5,154 nucleotides of DNA from an uncultured Polyangiaceae bacterium (GTDB lineage Bacteria; Myxococcota_A; Polyangia; Polyangiales; Houyiibacteriaceae): the NCBI GenBank assembly GCA_947259605.1, contig CAMYMX010000306.1, positions 1 through 5,154 of the forward strand, given 5' to 3'. The notes beneath the pieces were generated by a model. The model searched no databases, was not told where the DNA came from, and worked only from the letters and a program-made list of their open reading frames with translations. Each line of letters begins with the position of its first letter. Within the stretch, counting starts at the first letter, position 1. Below are positions 1-5,154 of this stretch, one piece after another. The position numbers and the translations under genes are program-made.

Positions 1-1184
1 GACGACTCAGCGTCGTCAAACCTTCTGCCACCGTCGCCGTTGCCCAGCGGGCGCGCGAGCTGAAGGCGCAGGGCATCGATGTGCTCTCCTTCAGCGTGGG
101 TGAGCCGGACTTCGATACGCCCGCGCACATCCGCGACGCCGCAAAGAAGGCGATCGACTCGGGAGTCACCCGCTACACGGCGGCGCGGGGTACCGTCGAG
201 CTCCGCGAAGCGATCTGCGATGCTTCGGCGAAGCGCCGGGCAGGGGTGACCTATGATCCTTCCGACGTCGTCGTTTCGGTCGGCGCCAAGCACACGCTCT
301 TCAATCTGGCGTTGGCGCTCTACGACGAAGGCGACGAGGTTCTGATCCCCGCGCCATACTGGGTGAGTTATCCGGAGCAAGTTCGACTCGCCGGCGCGGA
401 GCCCGTCATCGTTCAGACGACCGAAGAACGGGGCTTCCGCATGACGCCCGAAGTGTTGCGCGCTGCGATCACGCCTAAGACCAAGGCGCTCATCCTCTGC
501 TCGCCTTCGAACCCCACGGGCGCGGCCTACACCGGCGACCAGCTTCGTGCGCTCGCCGATGTTGCCGCCGAGCACGACTTCTGGATCATCGTCGACGAGA
601 TCTACGGGCAGCTGGTGTATGGGGGCTTCGAACAGAAATCGATTGCCGAGGTCGCACCCGAGCTCAAGGATCGCATCATCATCGTCGACGGCGTTAGCAA
701 GACCTTTGCAATGACCGGCTGGCGCATCGGCTGGATGCTCTCCCCTGCGTACGTCGCGAAGGCATGCGAGAAGATCCAAAGCCAGTCGACCACGAACCCG
801 AGCTCGATCGCCCAAAGTGCCGCCATCGCCGCGCTCCGCGGCCCCTGGGAGCCCTTGGAGGAGATGCGCCAAGCGTTCGAGGCGCGCCGAAGCATCATCG
901 TCAGTGGGCTCAACGCGATCGACGGGATCAGCTGCGGGATGCCCGAAGGCGCCTTCTACGCCTTTGCGAACGTACAGGGCCTCATCGGCAGGCAGGGCGG
1001 CGGCAAGAAGCTCGAAACCGACCTCGACGTCGCAGGCTATCTCCTCGAGGAAGCGCGTTGCGCCGTCGTGCCCGGGACTGCGTTTGGCGCGCCCGGCTTC
1101 GTGCGCATTTCGTATGCGGCGTCCAACGAGATGATTCGCGAGGGGTTGAAGCGGATTGACGAGGCTGTTGCGAAGCTGAGTTGA
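1..1184 (+). CDS. Class I/II (subgroup Ib) aspartate aminotransferase, 5'-partial
   Basis: PLP-dependent cytosolic aminotransferase that exchanges the amino group between aspartate (in some family members also prephenate) and 2-oxoglutarate. The frame is open from base 3, and the first visible residues, RLSVVKPSATVAVAQRAREL, match the family N-terminus, so only a few codons are missing; the GTG at 81 is internal. Counting from the codon at base 3 (393 visible residues): GEPDFDTP at 33-40, substrate/cofactor loop APYWVSYPE, SPSNPTG with cofactor Asn170, DEIY with Asp198 (pyridine nitrogen) and Tyr201, the Schiff-base Lys233 in SKTFAMTGWRIGW, and the carboxylate-binding Arg368 in FVRISYA. SQSTTNPSSIAQ is typical of subgroup Ib. 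The protein is complete at its C-terminus and shows no frameshift. Aspartate versus prephenate preference cannot be settled from sequence alone; the Lys in KPSAT is associated with acidic substrate recognition in this subgroup. It converges with the membrane gene that follows. Confidence 0.95.
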   Translation, partial: RLSVVKPSATVAVAQRARELKAQGIDVLSFSVGEPDFDTPAHIRDAAKKAIDSGVTRYTAARGTVELREAICDASAKRRAGVTYDPSDVVVSVGAKHTLFNLALALYDEGDEVLIPAPYWVSYPEQVRLAGAEPVIVQTTEERGFRMTPEVLRAAITPKTKALILCSPSNPTGAAYTGDQLRALADVAAEHDFWIIVDEIYGQLVYGGFEQKSIAEVAPELKDRIIIVDGVSKTFAMTGWRIGWMLSPAYVAKACEKIQSQSTTNPSSIAQSAAIAALRGPWEPLEEMRQAFEARRSIIVSGLNAIDGISCGMPEGAFYAFANVQGLIGRQGGGKKLETDLDVAGYLLEEARCAVVPGTAFGAPGFVRISYAASNEMIREGLKRIDEAVAKLS

Positions 1185-1205
1185 GCAGCGACAAGGGCTC
1201 AGCCG

Positions 1206-2243
1206 TCATCGCTGGCGCTTCGCGAGCGCGATTCCTACGCGTGCGAGCAGCGCGACGCCCAGTACCGTCACTAGTAGGGCGCTCGGCGTCCTCGGGGCGT
1301 AGCCGGCGCTGAGTAGCAACAAGAGGGCTCCGCCGAGCTGCCGGCGAATCGCATCCTTCGACATGATCGCCGCGACGGTCACCGCCGCGCCCACGCCCAG
1401 GGGGATCGCGTAGAGGATGAAGTCCCGATCGGGCAAGAAGTCGAGTCGCAGTGCACCGTAGAGTAAATCGGGCAGGTCTCGCCCGACGGCGTGTTTCCAC
1501 ACGGTCATCCCCGTCGCGACCGCGCCTGCGGCCAAGGCCGACAGGACGATAGCCGTCTTGCCGCGCAGGCCCCGCCAGGGAATCGAAATCGCAAAACCGA
1601 TTGCGATCGGCGCCGCCAGATAGGCTAACTCGCCAGACCAGCGAAAGGCGTTGGAGAGGCGCTCGGTATGCTCCCAGTACGTGCGTTCGCCGACCAGGTT
1701 TATCACCATCGAGAAAACGGCGCTCAACGCCGCGACGAGCGTCAGCACCAACGCGACCGTGACGGGGCGGGTAGAGCGCCAATGCATTCCAGCGAGAATC
1801 AGAAGTAAGATTGTCGCATGGGCTAGGCCTGCGACCACGATGACGAGCTCGGGCCTGGTCCATGCGCGCGGCAAGAACGTCATCAACGTGACGATCGGAA
1901 CCAGAAGCCAGCCGGAGCTCGCGATGCCCGCGCGCGCAGAAAACGGGAGCCCGTTCTTGGGCGACGAAAGCGATGCGAGGCAGAAACCCAGAGCGACGAG
2001 GGCGCTCACTACGCTGAGATTGCGCGCGAAGCCGCCCCAGGTGCCGAGTCGAACGAGCGCATCCGTCGACCAGGCTTCATGCCCCATGAGAATCAGGATG
2101 CGATTGACCAACAGGTCGGCCAAGGCCGCGGCGCCCGCCATCCACGCGAGCGGAGGGACGGCAGCGAGGTAGGGCGAACCTTCGTCTTCTATGGGCGTGA
2201 TGGGGGCCACGGCGGCTAGCGATGAGTCGATGCCCTCGGTCAA
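1206..2243 (-). CDS. Unrecognised polytopic membrane protein, about 10 TM segments
   Basis: I do not recognise the family. The 345-residue product has a hydrophilic N-terminus (about residues 1-27, acidic, no cleavable signal peptide evident) followed by hydrophobic stretches near 28-53, 73-92, 103-124, 131-153, 158-183, 204-221, 229-247, 275-294, 301-314 and 320-341, and a basic tail AKRQR, so it is an inner-membrane protein. Loops include MGHEAWSTDALVRLGTWGGF (53-72) and the polar YWEHTERLSNAFRWSGE (189-205); the last segment follows GYAPRTPSALL. No catalytic motif, nucleotide-binding site or transporter signature stands out. The start is TTG at 2243, directly downstream of an in-frame stop, with a weak AGGG ten bases upstream; GTG at 2210 and ATG at 2141 are alternatives, the latter removing the polar N-terminus. 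The long hydrophobic, compositionally coherent product supports this strand over antisense frames. It is divergent from bioB and convergent with the aminotransferase. The function is unknown. Confidence 0.8.
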   Translation of the reverse strand: MTEGIDSSLAAVAPITPIEDEGSPYLAAVPPLAWMAGAAALADLLVNRILILMGHEAWSTDALVRLGTWGGFARNLSVVSALVALGFCLASLSSPKNGLPFSARAGIASSGWLLVPIVTLMTFLPRAWTRPELVIVVAGLAHATILLLILAGMHWRSTRPVTVALVLTLVAALSAVFSMVINLVGERTYWEHTERLSNAFRWSGELAYLAAPIAIGFAISIPWRGLRGKTAIVLSALAAGAVATGMTVWKHAVGRDLPDLLYGALRLDFLPDRDFILYAIPLGVGAAVTVAAIMSKDAIRRQLGGALLLLLSAGYAPRTPSALLVTVLGVALLARVGIALAKRQR

Positions 2244-2304
2244 GATTCAGGGACCCTACGCGCGCAATCTAGCGTATTCAAGGCTCTCTGCTAGAACGTG
2301 GCAG
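2244..2304. promoter_or_regulatory. Divergent intergenic region between membrane gene and bioB
   Basis: These 61 bp must hold the promoters or leaders for both directions unless promoters lie inside the flanking genes. On the plus strand, TGC plus TAGAAC (2289-2297) resembles an extended -10 ending 7 nt before the bioB ATG, with no good -35. On the minus strand AGGG (complement of 2254-2257) is a possible weak ribosome binding site for the TTG start. I see neither a BirA-type operator (TTGTAAACC arms) nor a BioR-type TTATCTATAA site. The promoter call is weak. Confidence 0.35.
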
Positions 2305-3276
2305 ATGACCGTCCGTAACGACTGGACTAGAGACGAGGCGCGTGCGCTTCACGATCTGCCGCTCACCGACCTCCTGTTTCGGGCGCAGGAAGTCCATCGT
2401 GCAACGCAGCCACGCGATGCGGTGCAGCTCTGCTCGCTTCTGTCGATTAAGACCGGCGCCTGCCAAGAAGACTGCTCATACTGTCCGCAAAGCTCGAAAT
2501 ATGACACCGGCGTCGAAGCCGAGCGCCTCATGGATGTCGCCGAGGTGCTCCTCAAGGCGCGCGAAGCCAAAGAGGCCGGCGCCAGCCGTTTCTGCATGGG
2601 GGCGGCGTGGCGGAGCCCGAAGAAAGGGAGCCGGCAATTTCAGCAGGTCTTGGAAATGGTGCGTGGGGTGCGTTCGCTCGAGATGGAAGCTTGCGTGACC
2701 CTCGGAATGCTCGATGACGAACAAACCCAAGAGCTCAAGGACGCCGGCCTCACCGCGTACAATCACAACCTCGACACGTCCGAGGAGTACTACGGCGAGA
2801 TCATCACGACCCGCACCTACAAGGACCGGCTGGATACGATCGCGCGAGTGGCCGCCGCAGGAATTTCCGTTTGCGCCGGCGGAATCATCGGCATGGGCGA
2901 AAGCATCGACGATCGCGTCGGCATGCTCGTGACGCTCGCCAACCTTTCCCCGCAGCCTGAGAGCGTCCCGGTCAACGCTCTCGTACCGGTCCCCGGGACG
3001 CCGCTGGGCGATCGGAAGCCGGTCGATCCGCTCGAGCTCGTACGCATGTGCGCCGCCGCGCGCATCATGATTCCCGGGGCGCGAGTGCGGCTCTCGGCGG
3101 GGCGGGCTTCGCTGAGCCGCGAGGCACAGCTCCTCTGCTTCATGGCAGGCGCCAACAGCCTATTTTTTGGCGACAAGCTGCTCACGACCGGAAACCCGGA
3201 CCACGACGCGGACCTGAGCTTGCTCCGCGATGCAGGGCTTTCCGCCCTTGCCCCCGCTTCCGACGCCGCCGAGTAG
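2305..3276 (+). CDS. bioB: Biotin synthase (radical SAM)
   Basis: Catalyses the last step of biotin synthesis in the cytosol: insertion of sulfur into dethiobiotin by SAM-dependent radical chemistry. The 323-residue product carries the radical-SAM cluster motif CQEDCSYC with Cys53, Cys57 and Cys60, the same numbers as in E. coli BioB. The [2Fe-2S] ligands are Cys97 (RFCMGAAW), Cys130 (EACVTLG), Cys190 (SVCAGG) and Arg262 (VRLSAGR); these match E. coli Cys97, 128, 188 and Arg260 after a two-residue insertion around residues 101-129. YNHNLDTS, TTRTY and the FMAGANSLFFGDKLLTT block are intact. The ATG at 2305 is chosen because MTVRNDWT aligns with the E. coli start; the in-frame ATG at 2191 would add 38 unrelated residues and overlap the divergent gene. 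The C-terminal tail is about 20 residues shorter than in E. coli. No Shine-Dalgarno is convincing. No other bio gene is in the window, so bioB appears solitary here. Confidence 0.97.
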   Translation: MTVRNDWTRDEARALHDLPLTDLLFRAQEVHRATQPRDAVQLCSLLSIKTGACQEDCSYCPQSSKYDTGVEAERLMDVAEVLLKAREAKEAGASRFCMGAAWRSPKKGSRQFQQVLEMVRGVRSLEMEACVTLGMLDDEQTQELKDAGLTAYNHNLDTSEEYYGEIITTRTYKDRLDTIARVAAAGISVCAGGIIGMGESIDDRVGMLVTLANLSPQPESVPVNALVPVPGTPLGDRKPVDPLELVRMCAAARIMIPGARVRLSAGRASLSREAQLLCFMAGANSLFFGDKLLTTGNPDHDADLSLLRDAGLSALAPASDAAE

Positions 3277-3326
3277 GGCTTCTCGCCTGAAATTGTTGCG
3301 CTTTTGGGGGCGAGCGCCTATTGAAT

Positions 3327-3354
3327 TTGATTTGCAACATCTATCCGCTATAAA
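3327..3354 (+). promoter_or_regulatory. Predicted sigma70-type promoter of bfd
   Basis: TTGATT (3327-3332), a 16-bp spacer and TATAAA (3349-3354, five of six matches to TATAAT) lie in an AT-rich patch: 3319-3360 has 13 G/C in 42 bases, about 31%, against a GC-rich background. The expected transcription start, 6-7 nt after the -10, falls at or next to the bfd ATG (3361), implying a leaderless or nearly leaderless message. I could not fit a convincing Fur box to it. The promoter elements are visible in the sequence; activity is inferred. Confidence 0.5.
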
Positions 3355-3360
3355 GAGTCA

Positions 3361-3561
3361 ATGCTCGTGTGCCACTGCCACGCGGTCAATGACCGAACCA
3401 TTCGCCAATGCGTCAACAACGGCGCGCGAAGCGAGCACGAGGTGCGCGAGGCCTGCGGTGCCGGATCTAGTTGCGGGAGCTGTAGGCCGGCGATCGATCG
3501 CCTGATCGAGCTTCACCACGACTCCCAGAGCGGAATCAACGACAGCGGCGCGCAGGGCTGA
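3361..3561 (+). CDS. bfd: Bacterioferritin-associated ferredoxin
   Basis: Small cytosolic [2Fe-2S] protein that docks on bacterioferritin and donates electrons to its haem, reducing the ferric core so that iron can leave. The 66-residue product is the usual length (E. coli Bfd has 64). The four cluster ligands are visible with the standard spacing: Cys4 and Cys6 in MLVCHCHAV, and Cys38 and Cys41 in GSSCGSC, as in E. coli Bfd. Two further cysteines, Cys17 and Cys32, are not cluster ligands in the family. The start is fixed by the Cys4/Cys6 motif, so ATG at 3361 is secure even though only a poor AGAG lies just before it. bfr begins 86 bp downstream on the same strand, the classic partner arrangement. 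Residues 2 and 5, which contact Bfr in the Pseudomonas complex as Tyr and Leu, are Leu and His here. Confidence 0.95.
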   Translation: MLVCHCHAVNDRTIRQCVNNGARSEHEVREACGAGSSCGSCRPAIDRLIELHHDSQSGINDSGAQG

Positions 3562-3601
3562 CCTCGCGCTGATAACGCATTTCAAGTTCAGCTTTGATGC
3601 A

Positions 3602-3630
3602 TTGCCACGGGTAATCGCGGTCTCTATGCT
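3602..3630 (+). promoter_or_regulatory. Possible bfr promoter
   Basis: TTGCCA (3602-3607, five of six matches to TTGACA), a 17-bp spacer and TATGCT (3625-3630, four of six) lie in the 86-bp bfd-bfr gap. The start would fall near 3636-3637, giving a leader of about 12 nt that just includes the ribosome binding site. bfr may therefore be transcribed alone as well as by read-through from bfd. No terminator-like hairpin with a T-run is seen in the gap. Confidence 0.35.
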
Positions 3631-3636
3631 CGCCCG

Positions 3637-3641
3637 AAGGA
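3637..3641 (+). promoter_or_regulatory. Strong Shine-Dalgarno of bfr
   Basis: AAGGA, six bases before the ATG at 3648, is the only strong ribosome binding site in the window. It fixes the bfr start and contrasts with bioB, bfd and pgm, which lack one. Confidence 0.75.
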
Positions 3642-3647
3642 AGATTC

Positions 3648-4124
3648 ATGAAGGGCAACGAAGAAGTCATCAGCGTGCTCAACGAGGTTCTCACCTCCGA
3701 GCTCACCGCAATCAACCAGTACTTCATTCACTCGAAGATGTGTGAGGACTGGGGGTTGGAGAAGCTTGCCGCGAAAAAGCGCGAGGAGTCGATGGAAGAA
3801 ATGAAGCACGCCGACCTCATCATCGCGCGGGTTCTGTTTCTCGAAGGCGTCCCCAACATGCAGCGCTACTTTCCAGTCAAGGTTGGCGAGGATGCCATCG
3901 AGCAGCACCGGCTGGATCTCGAGGTGGAGTACGACGCGGTCAAGCGTCTGAATGCCGGCATCGCCACTTGTGCGGAAAAGGGCGACAACGGTAGCCGCGA
4001 CCTCCTTCAGATGATTCTTCAGCAGGAAGAAGAAGGCATCGAATGGCTTGAAGCGCAGCTCCATCTCGTCGAAATGATCGGCAAAGAGCGGTACCTTGCC
4101 GAACAGGTCAGCGCCGGCGCCTAG
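3648..4124 (+). CDS. bfr: Bacterioferritin with altered ferroxidase centre
   Basis: Subunit of the 24-mer haem-containing iron-storage cage; normally each subunit oxidises Fe(II) at a di-iron site and mineral forms inside. The 158-residue length equals E. coli Bfr and the sequence aligns without net gaps: MKGNEEVI at the start, AINQYF (21-26), EEMKHAD (50-56), FLEGVPN (64-70) and IEWLEAQL (131-138). Ferroxidase ligands Glu18, Glu51, His54, Glu94 and Glu127 and haem ligand Met52 are present, as are Tyr25, Trp35 and Trp133. Residue 130, His in E. coli (EEGHIDW), is Gly (GGC at 4035-4037) in EEEGIEW, so one iron ligand is missing. The inner-surface site residues His46 and Asp50 of E. coli are Glu46 and Glu50. 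Bfd-contact residue Glu81 is kept; position 68 is Val rather than Leu. It follows bfd, its electron donor, and has a strong AAGGA site. The identity as Bfr is secure; ferroxidase competence is uncertain. Confidence 0.96.
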   Translation: MKGNEEVISVLNEVLTSELTAINQYFIHSKMCEDWGLEKLAAKKREESMEEMKHADLIIARVLFLEGVPNMQRYFPVKVGEDAIEQHRLDLEVEYDAVKRLNAGIATCAEKGDNGSRDLLQMILQQEEEGIEWLEAQLHLVEMIGKERYLAEQVSAGA

Positions 4125-4140
4125 CTCCTTCTCGCCTGCC

Positions 4141-4149
4141 TGCTAAAAG
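4141..4149 (+). promoter_or_regulatory. Possible extended -10 element before pgm
   Basis: TGC followed by TAAAAG (4144-4149) resembles an extended -10 whose start site would fall at about the pgm ATG (4157). No -35 is recognisable at 16-18 bp. The 32-bp bfr-pgm gap is also short enough for read-through from bfr, so the element is speculative. Confidence 0.25.
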
Positions 4150-4156
4150 CCAAACG

Positions 4157-5154
4157 ATGAACGCGCATCCGCTCGCTGGCCAGCCCGCGCCGTCCAATGT
4201 TCTCGTCGACGTCGCGAAGCTCATCACTGCGTACTACGAGACCAAACCCGACCCTGATGATCCGAGCCACCGAGTGAGCTTTGGCACCTCGGGGCACCGG
4301 GGCTCGTCGTTTCGCCGCAGCTTCAACGAGCCTCACATCCTCGCTACGACGCAAGCGATCTGTGACTACCGCGGGGCCGAAGGGATCGACGGGCCGCTCT
4401 TCATCGGCATCGATACACACGCGCTATCGGAACCCGCTGGCAGGACCGCGCTCGAGGTCCTCGTCGCCAACGGCATCGAGACCTGCATGGCGCCGGAAGG
4501 TCATTTCACGCCAACGCCGGCCATTTCTTTTGCGATCCTCGAACACAACCGAAACAACTCGCGCGACGGCGACGGTATCGTCGTCACGCCGTCCCACAAT
4601 CCGCCCGAAGATGGTGGCTTCAAGTACAACCCGCCGCACGGTGGGCCCGCGGACACCGAGGTCACCTCGTGGATCGAACGCAGGGCCAATCAGCTCTTAG
4701 CATCCGGTCTAAAGGACGTGCAGCGAGTTCCATACGAATCAGCGCTTCGCTCCGAAACCACTCATCTTCACGATTTCATCACGCCCTACGTCGAAGGGCT
4801 CGAGACCGTCCTCGACATGCATGCGATTTCAAGCGCGGGGCTTCGTATCGGGGTCGACCCGATGGGTGGCGCCGGCATCGAGTACTGGCCTCGAATCGCC
4901 GAGCGCTACGATCTCCGGCTCGACATCGTGAACGATGTCATCGACCCCACGTTTTCTTTCATGACGCTCGATCGCGACGGGAAAATCCGCATGGATTGCT
5001 CTTCGCCGTATGCGATGGCGAGTCTGGTCGATCTCCGAAATCAGTACGACATCGCGTTTGGCAACGACACGGATTTCGATCGGCACGGTATCGTCACCAG
5101 CAGCTGGGGGCTTCTCAACCCGAATCACTACCTCAGCGTCGCCATCAGTTACCT
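4157..5154 (+). CDS. pgm: Phosphoglucomutase (alpha-D-glucose), 3'-partial
   Basis: Interconverts glucose-1-phosphate and glucose-6-phosphate in the cytosol, linking glycogen/nucleotide-sugar synthesis to glycolysis. The reading frame is open from ATG 4157 to the window edge, giving 332 complete codons; E. coli Pgm has 546 residues, so about 40% is outside. Motifs in order: HPLAGQPA (4-11), FGTSGHRGS (42-50), DTHALSEP (86-93), FTPTPA, the phosphoserine loop TPSHNPPEDGG with catalytic Ser146 (same number as E. coli/Salmonella), DPMGGAGIEYW, and the Mg-binding loop GNDTDFDRHG with Asp304, Asp306 and Asp308, followed by NPNHYLSVAI. The start is set by the N-terminal alignment, where His4 and AGQPA match E. 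coli; no Shine-Dalgarno is visible. Domain 1 and most of domain 2 are present; the sugar-binding and phosphate-binding domains lie beyond the edge. It sits 32 bp after bfr on the same strand and could be co-transcribed, but no functional link is evident. Confidence 0.95.
   Translation, partial: MNAHPLAGQPAPSNVLVDVAKLITAYYETKPDPDDPSHRVSFGTSGHRGSSFRRSFNEPHILATTQAICDYRGAEGIDGPLFIGIDTHALSEPAGRTALEVLVANGIETCMAPEGHFTPTPAISFAILEHNRNNSRDGDGIVVTPSHNPPEDGGFKYNPPHGGPADTEVTSWIERRANQLLASGLKDVQRVPYESALRSETTHLHDFITPYVEGLETVLDMHAISSAGLRIGVDPMGGAGIEYWPRIAERYDLRLDIVNDVIDPTFSFMTLDRDGKIRMDCSSPYAMASLVDLRNQYDIAFGNDTDFDRHGIVTSSWGLLNPNHYLSVAISY

Noticed and set aside
982..1863. Long minus-strand open frame (293 codons) across the aminotransferase end and the membrane gene
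   Set aside because: Its product is Arg-rich and low-complexity with no motif, and it overlaps two genes with far better evidence; this is typical of a shadow frame in GC-rich DNA.
1651..2172. Plus-strand open frame (173 codons) opposite the membrane gene
   Set aside because: The product is rich in Arg, Ala and Thr and lacks recognisable motifs, while the opposite strand encodes a coherent polytopic membrane protein.
2191..2304. Upstream in-frame ATG giving BioB a 38-residue N-terminal extension
   Set aside because: The extension has no counterpart in BioB, overlaps the divergent gene's start region, and the ATG at 2305 aligns with the E. coli start.
3298..3317. Possible terminator after bioB (GCGCT/AGCGC hairpin)
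   Set aside because: Only a 5-bp stem with a 10-nt loop and no T-run; too weak to call.
3321..3341. Fur box in front of bfd
   Set aside because: Expected on biological grounds, but the match to GATAATGATAATCATTATC is poor, so no operator was called.
3624..4064. Minus-strand open frame opposite bfr (146 codons)
   Set aside because: bfr on the plus strand is unambiguous, with family motifs and a strong ribosome binding site; the antisense frame is a by-product.
4281..4700. Plus-strand open frame (139 codons) inside pgm, with minus-strand frames over the same region
   Set aside because: The overlapping frame starting at 4157 encodes phosphoglucomutase with all active-site motifs; the others are Arg/Ser-rich shadows.

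Overview
The window is a compact, moderately GC-rich (by eye about 60%) bacterial chromosomal segment of mostly conserved metabolic and iron-storage genes. There is no sign of phage, insertion sequences, CRISPR arrays or RNA genes. Codon usage and protein style (a class Ib aspartate aminotransferase, an enterobacterial-like Bfd/Bfr pair and an alpha-D-glucose phosphomutase of the Salmonella/E. coli type) suggest a Gram-negative proteobacterium or a relative such as Myxococcota/Deltaproteobacteria. This assignment is an inference made without database searching.

Layout. (1) 1-1184, plus strand: a PLP-dependent aspartate/prephenate-type aminotransferase whose first few codons lie left of the window. 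(2) 1206-2243, minus strand: an unrecognised protein with about ten membrane segments. It converges on the aminotransferase with 21 bp between the stop codons and is divergent from bioB. (3) 2305-3276, plus: biotin synthase bioB, with every cluster ligand present. (4) 3361-3561, plus: bfd, the bacterioferritin-associated [2Fe-2S] ferredoxin, preceded by a strikingly AT-rich promoter patch. (5) 3648-4124, plus: bacterioferritin bfr with a strong ribosome binding site. (6) 4157-5154, plus: pgm, phosphoglucomutase, cut by the right edge after 332 codons.

Functionally, bfd and bfr form a known pair. Bfr stores iron as a mineral, and Bfd passes electrons to the Bfr haem so that iron can be released. 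BioB is an iron-sulfur enzyme that consumes its [2Fe-2S] cluster as sulfur donor, so it may benefit from nearby iron supply, but co-location alone does not prove a functional link. The aminotransferase and pgm belong to amino-acid and sugar-phosphate metabolism.

Two observations deserve attention. First, the bacterioferritin keeps five of the six ferroxidase ligands and the haem methionine, but has Gly where the sixth ligand, His130, is expected. Second, bioB, bfd and pgm all lack a convincing Shine-Dalgarno sequence and each carries a -10-like TANAAN hexamer ending 6-7 nt before the ATG, which is the geometry of leaderless mRNAs; bfr, in contrast, has a good Shine-Dalgarno. No clearly new multi-gene system is visible.
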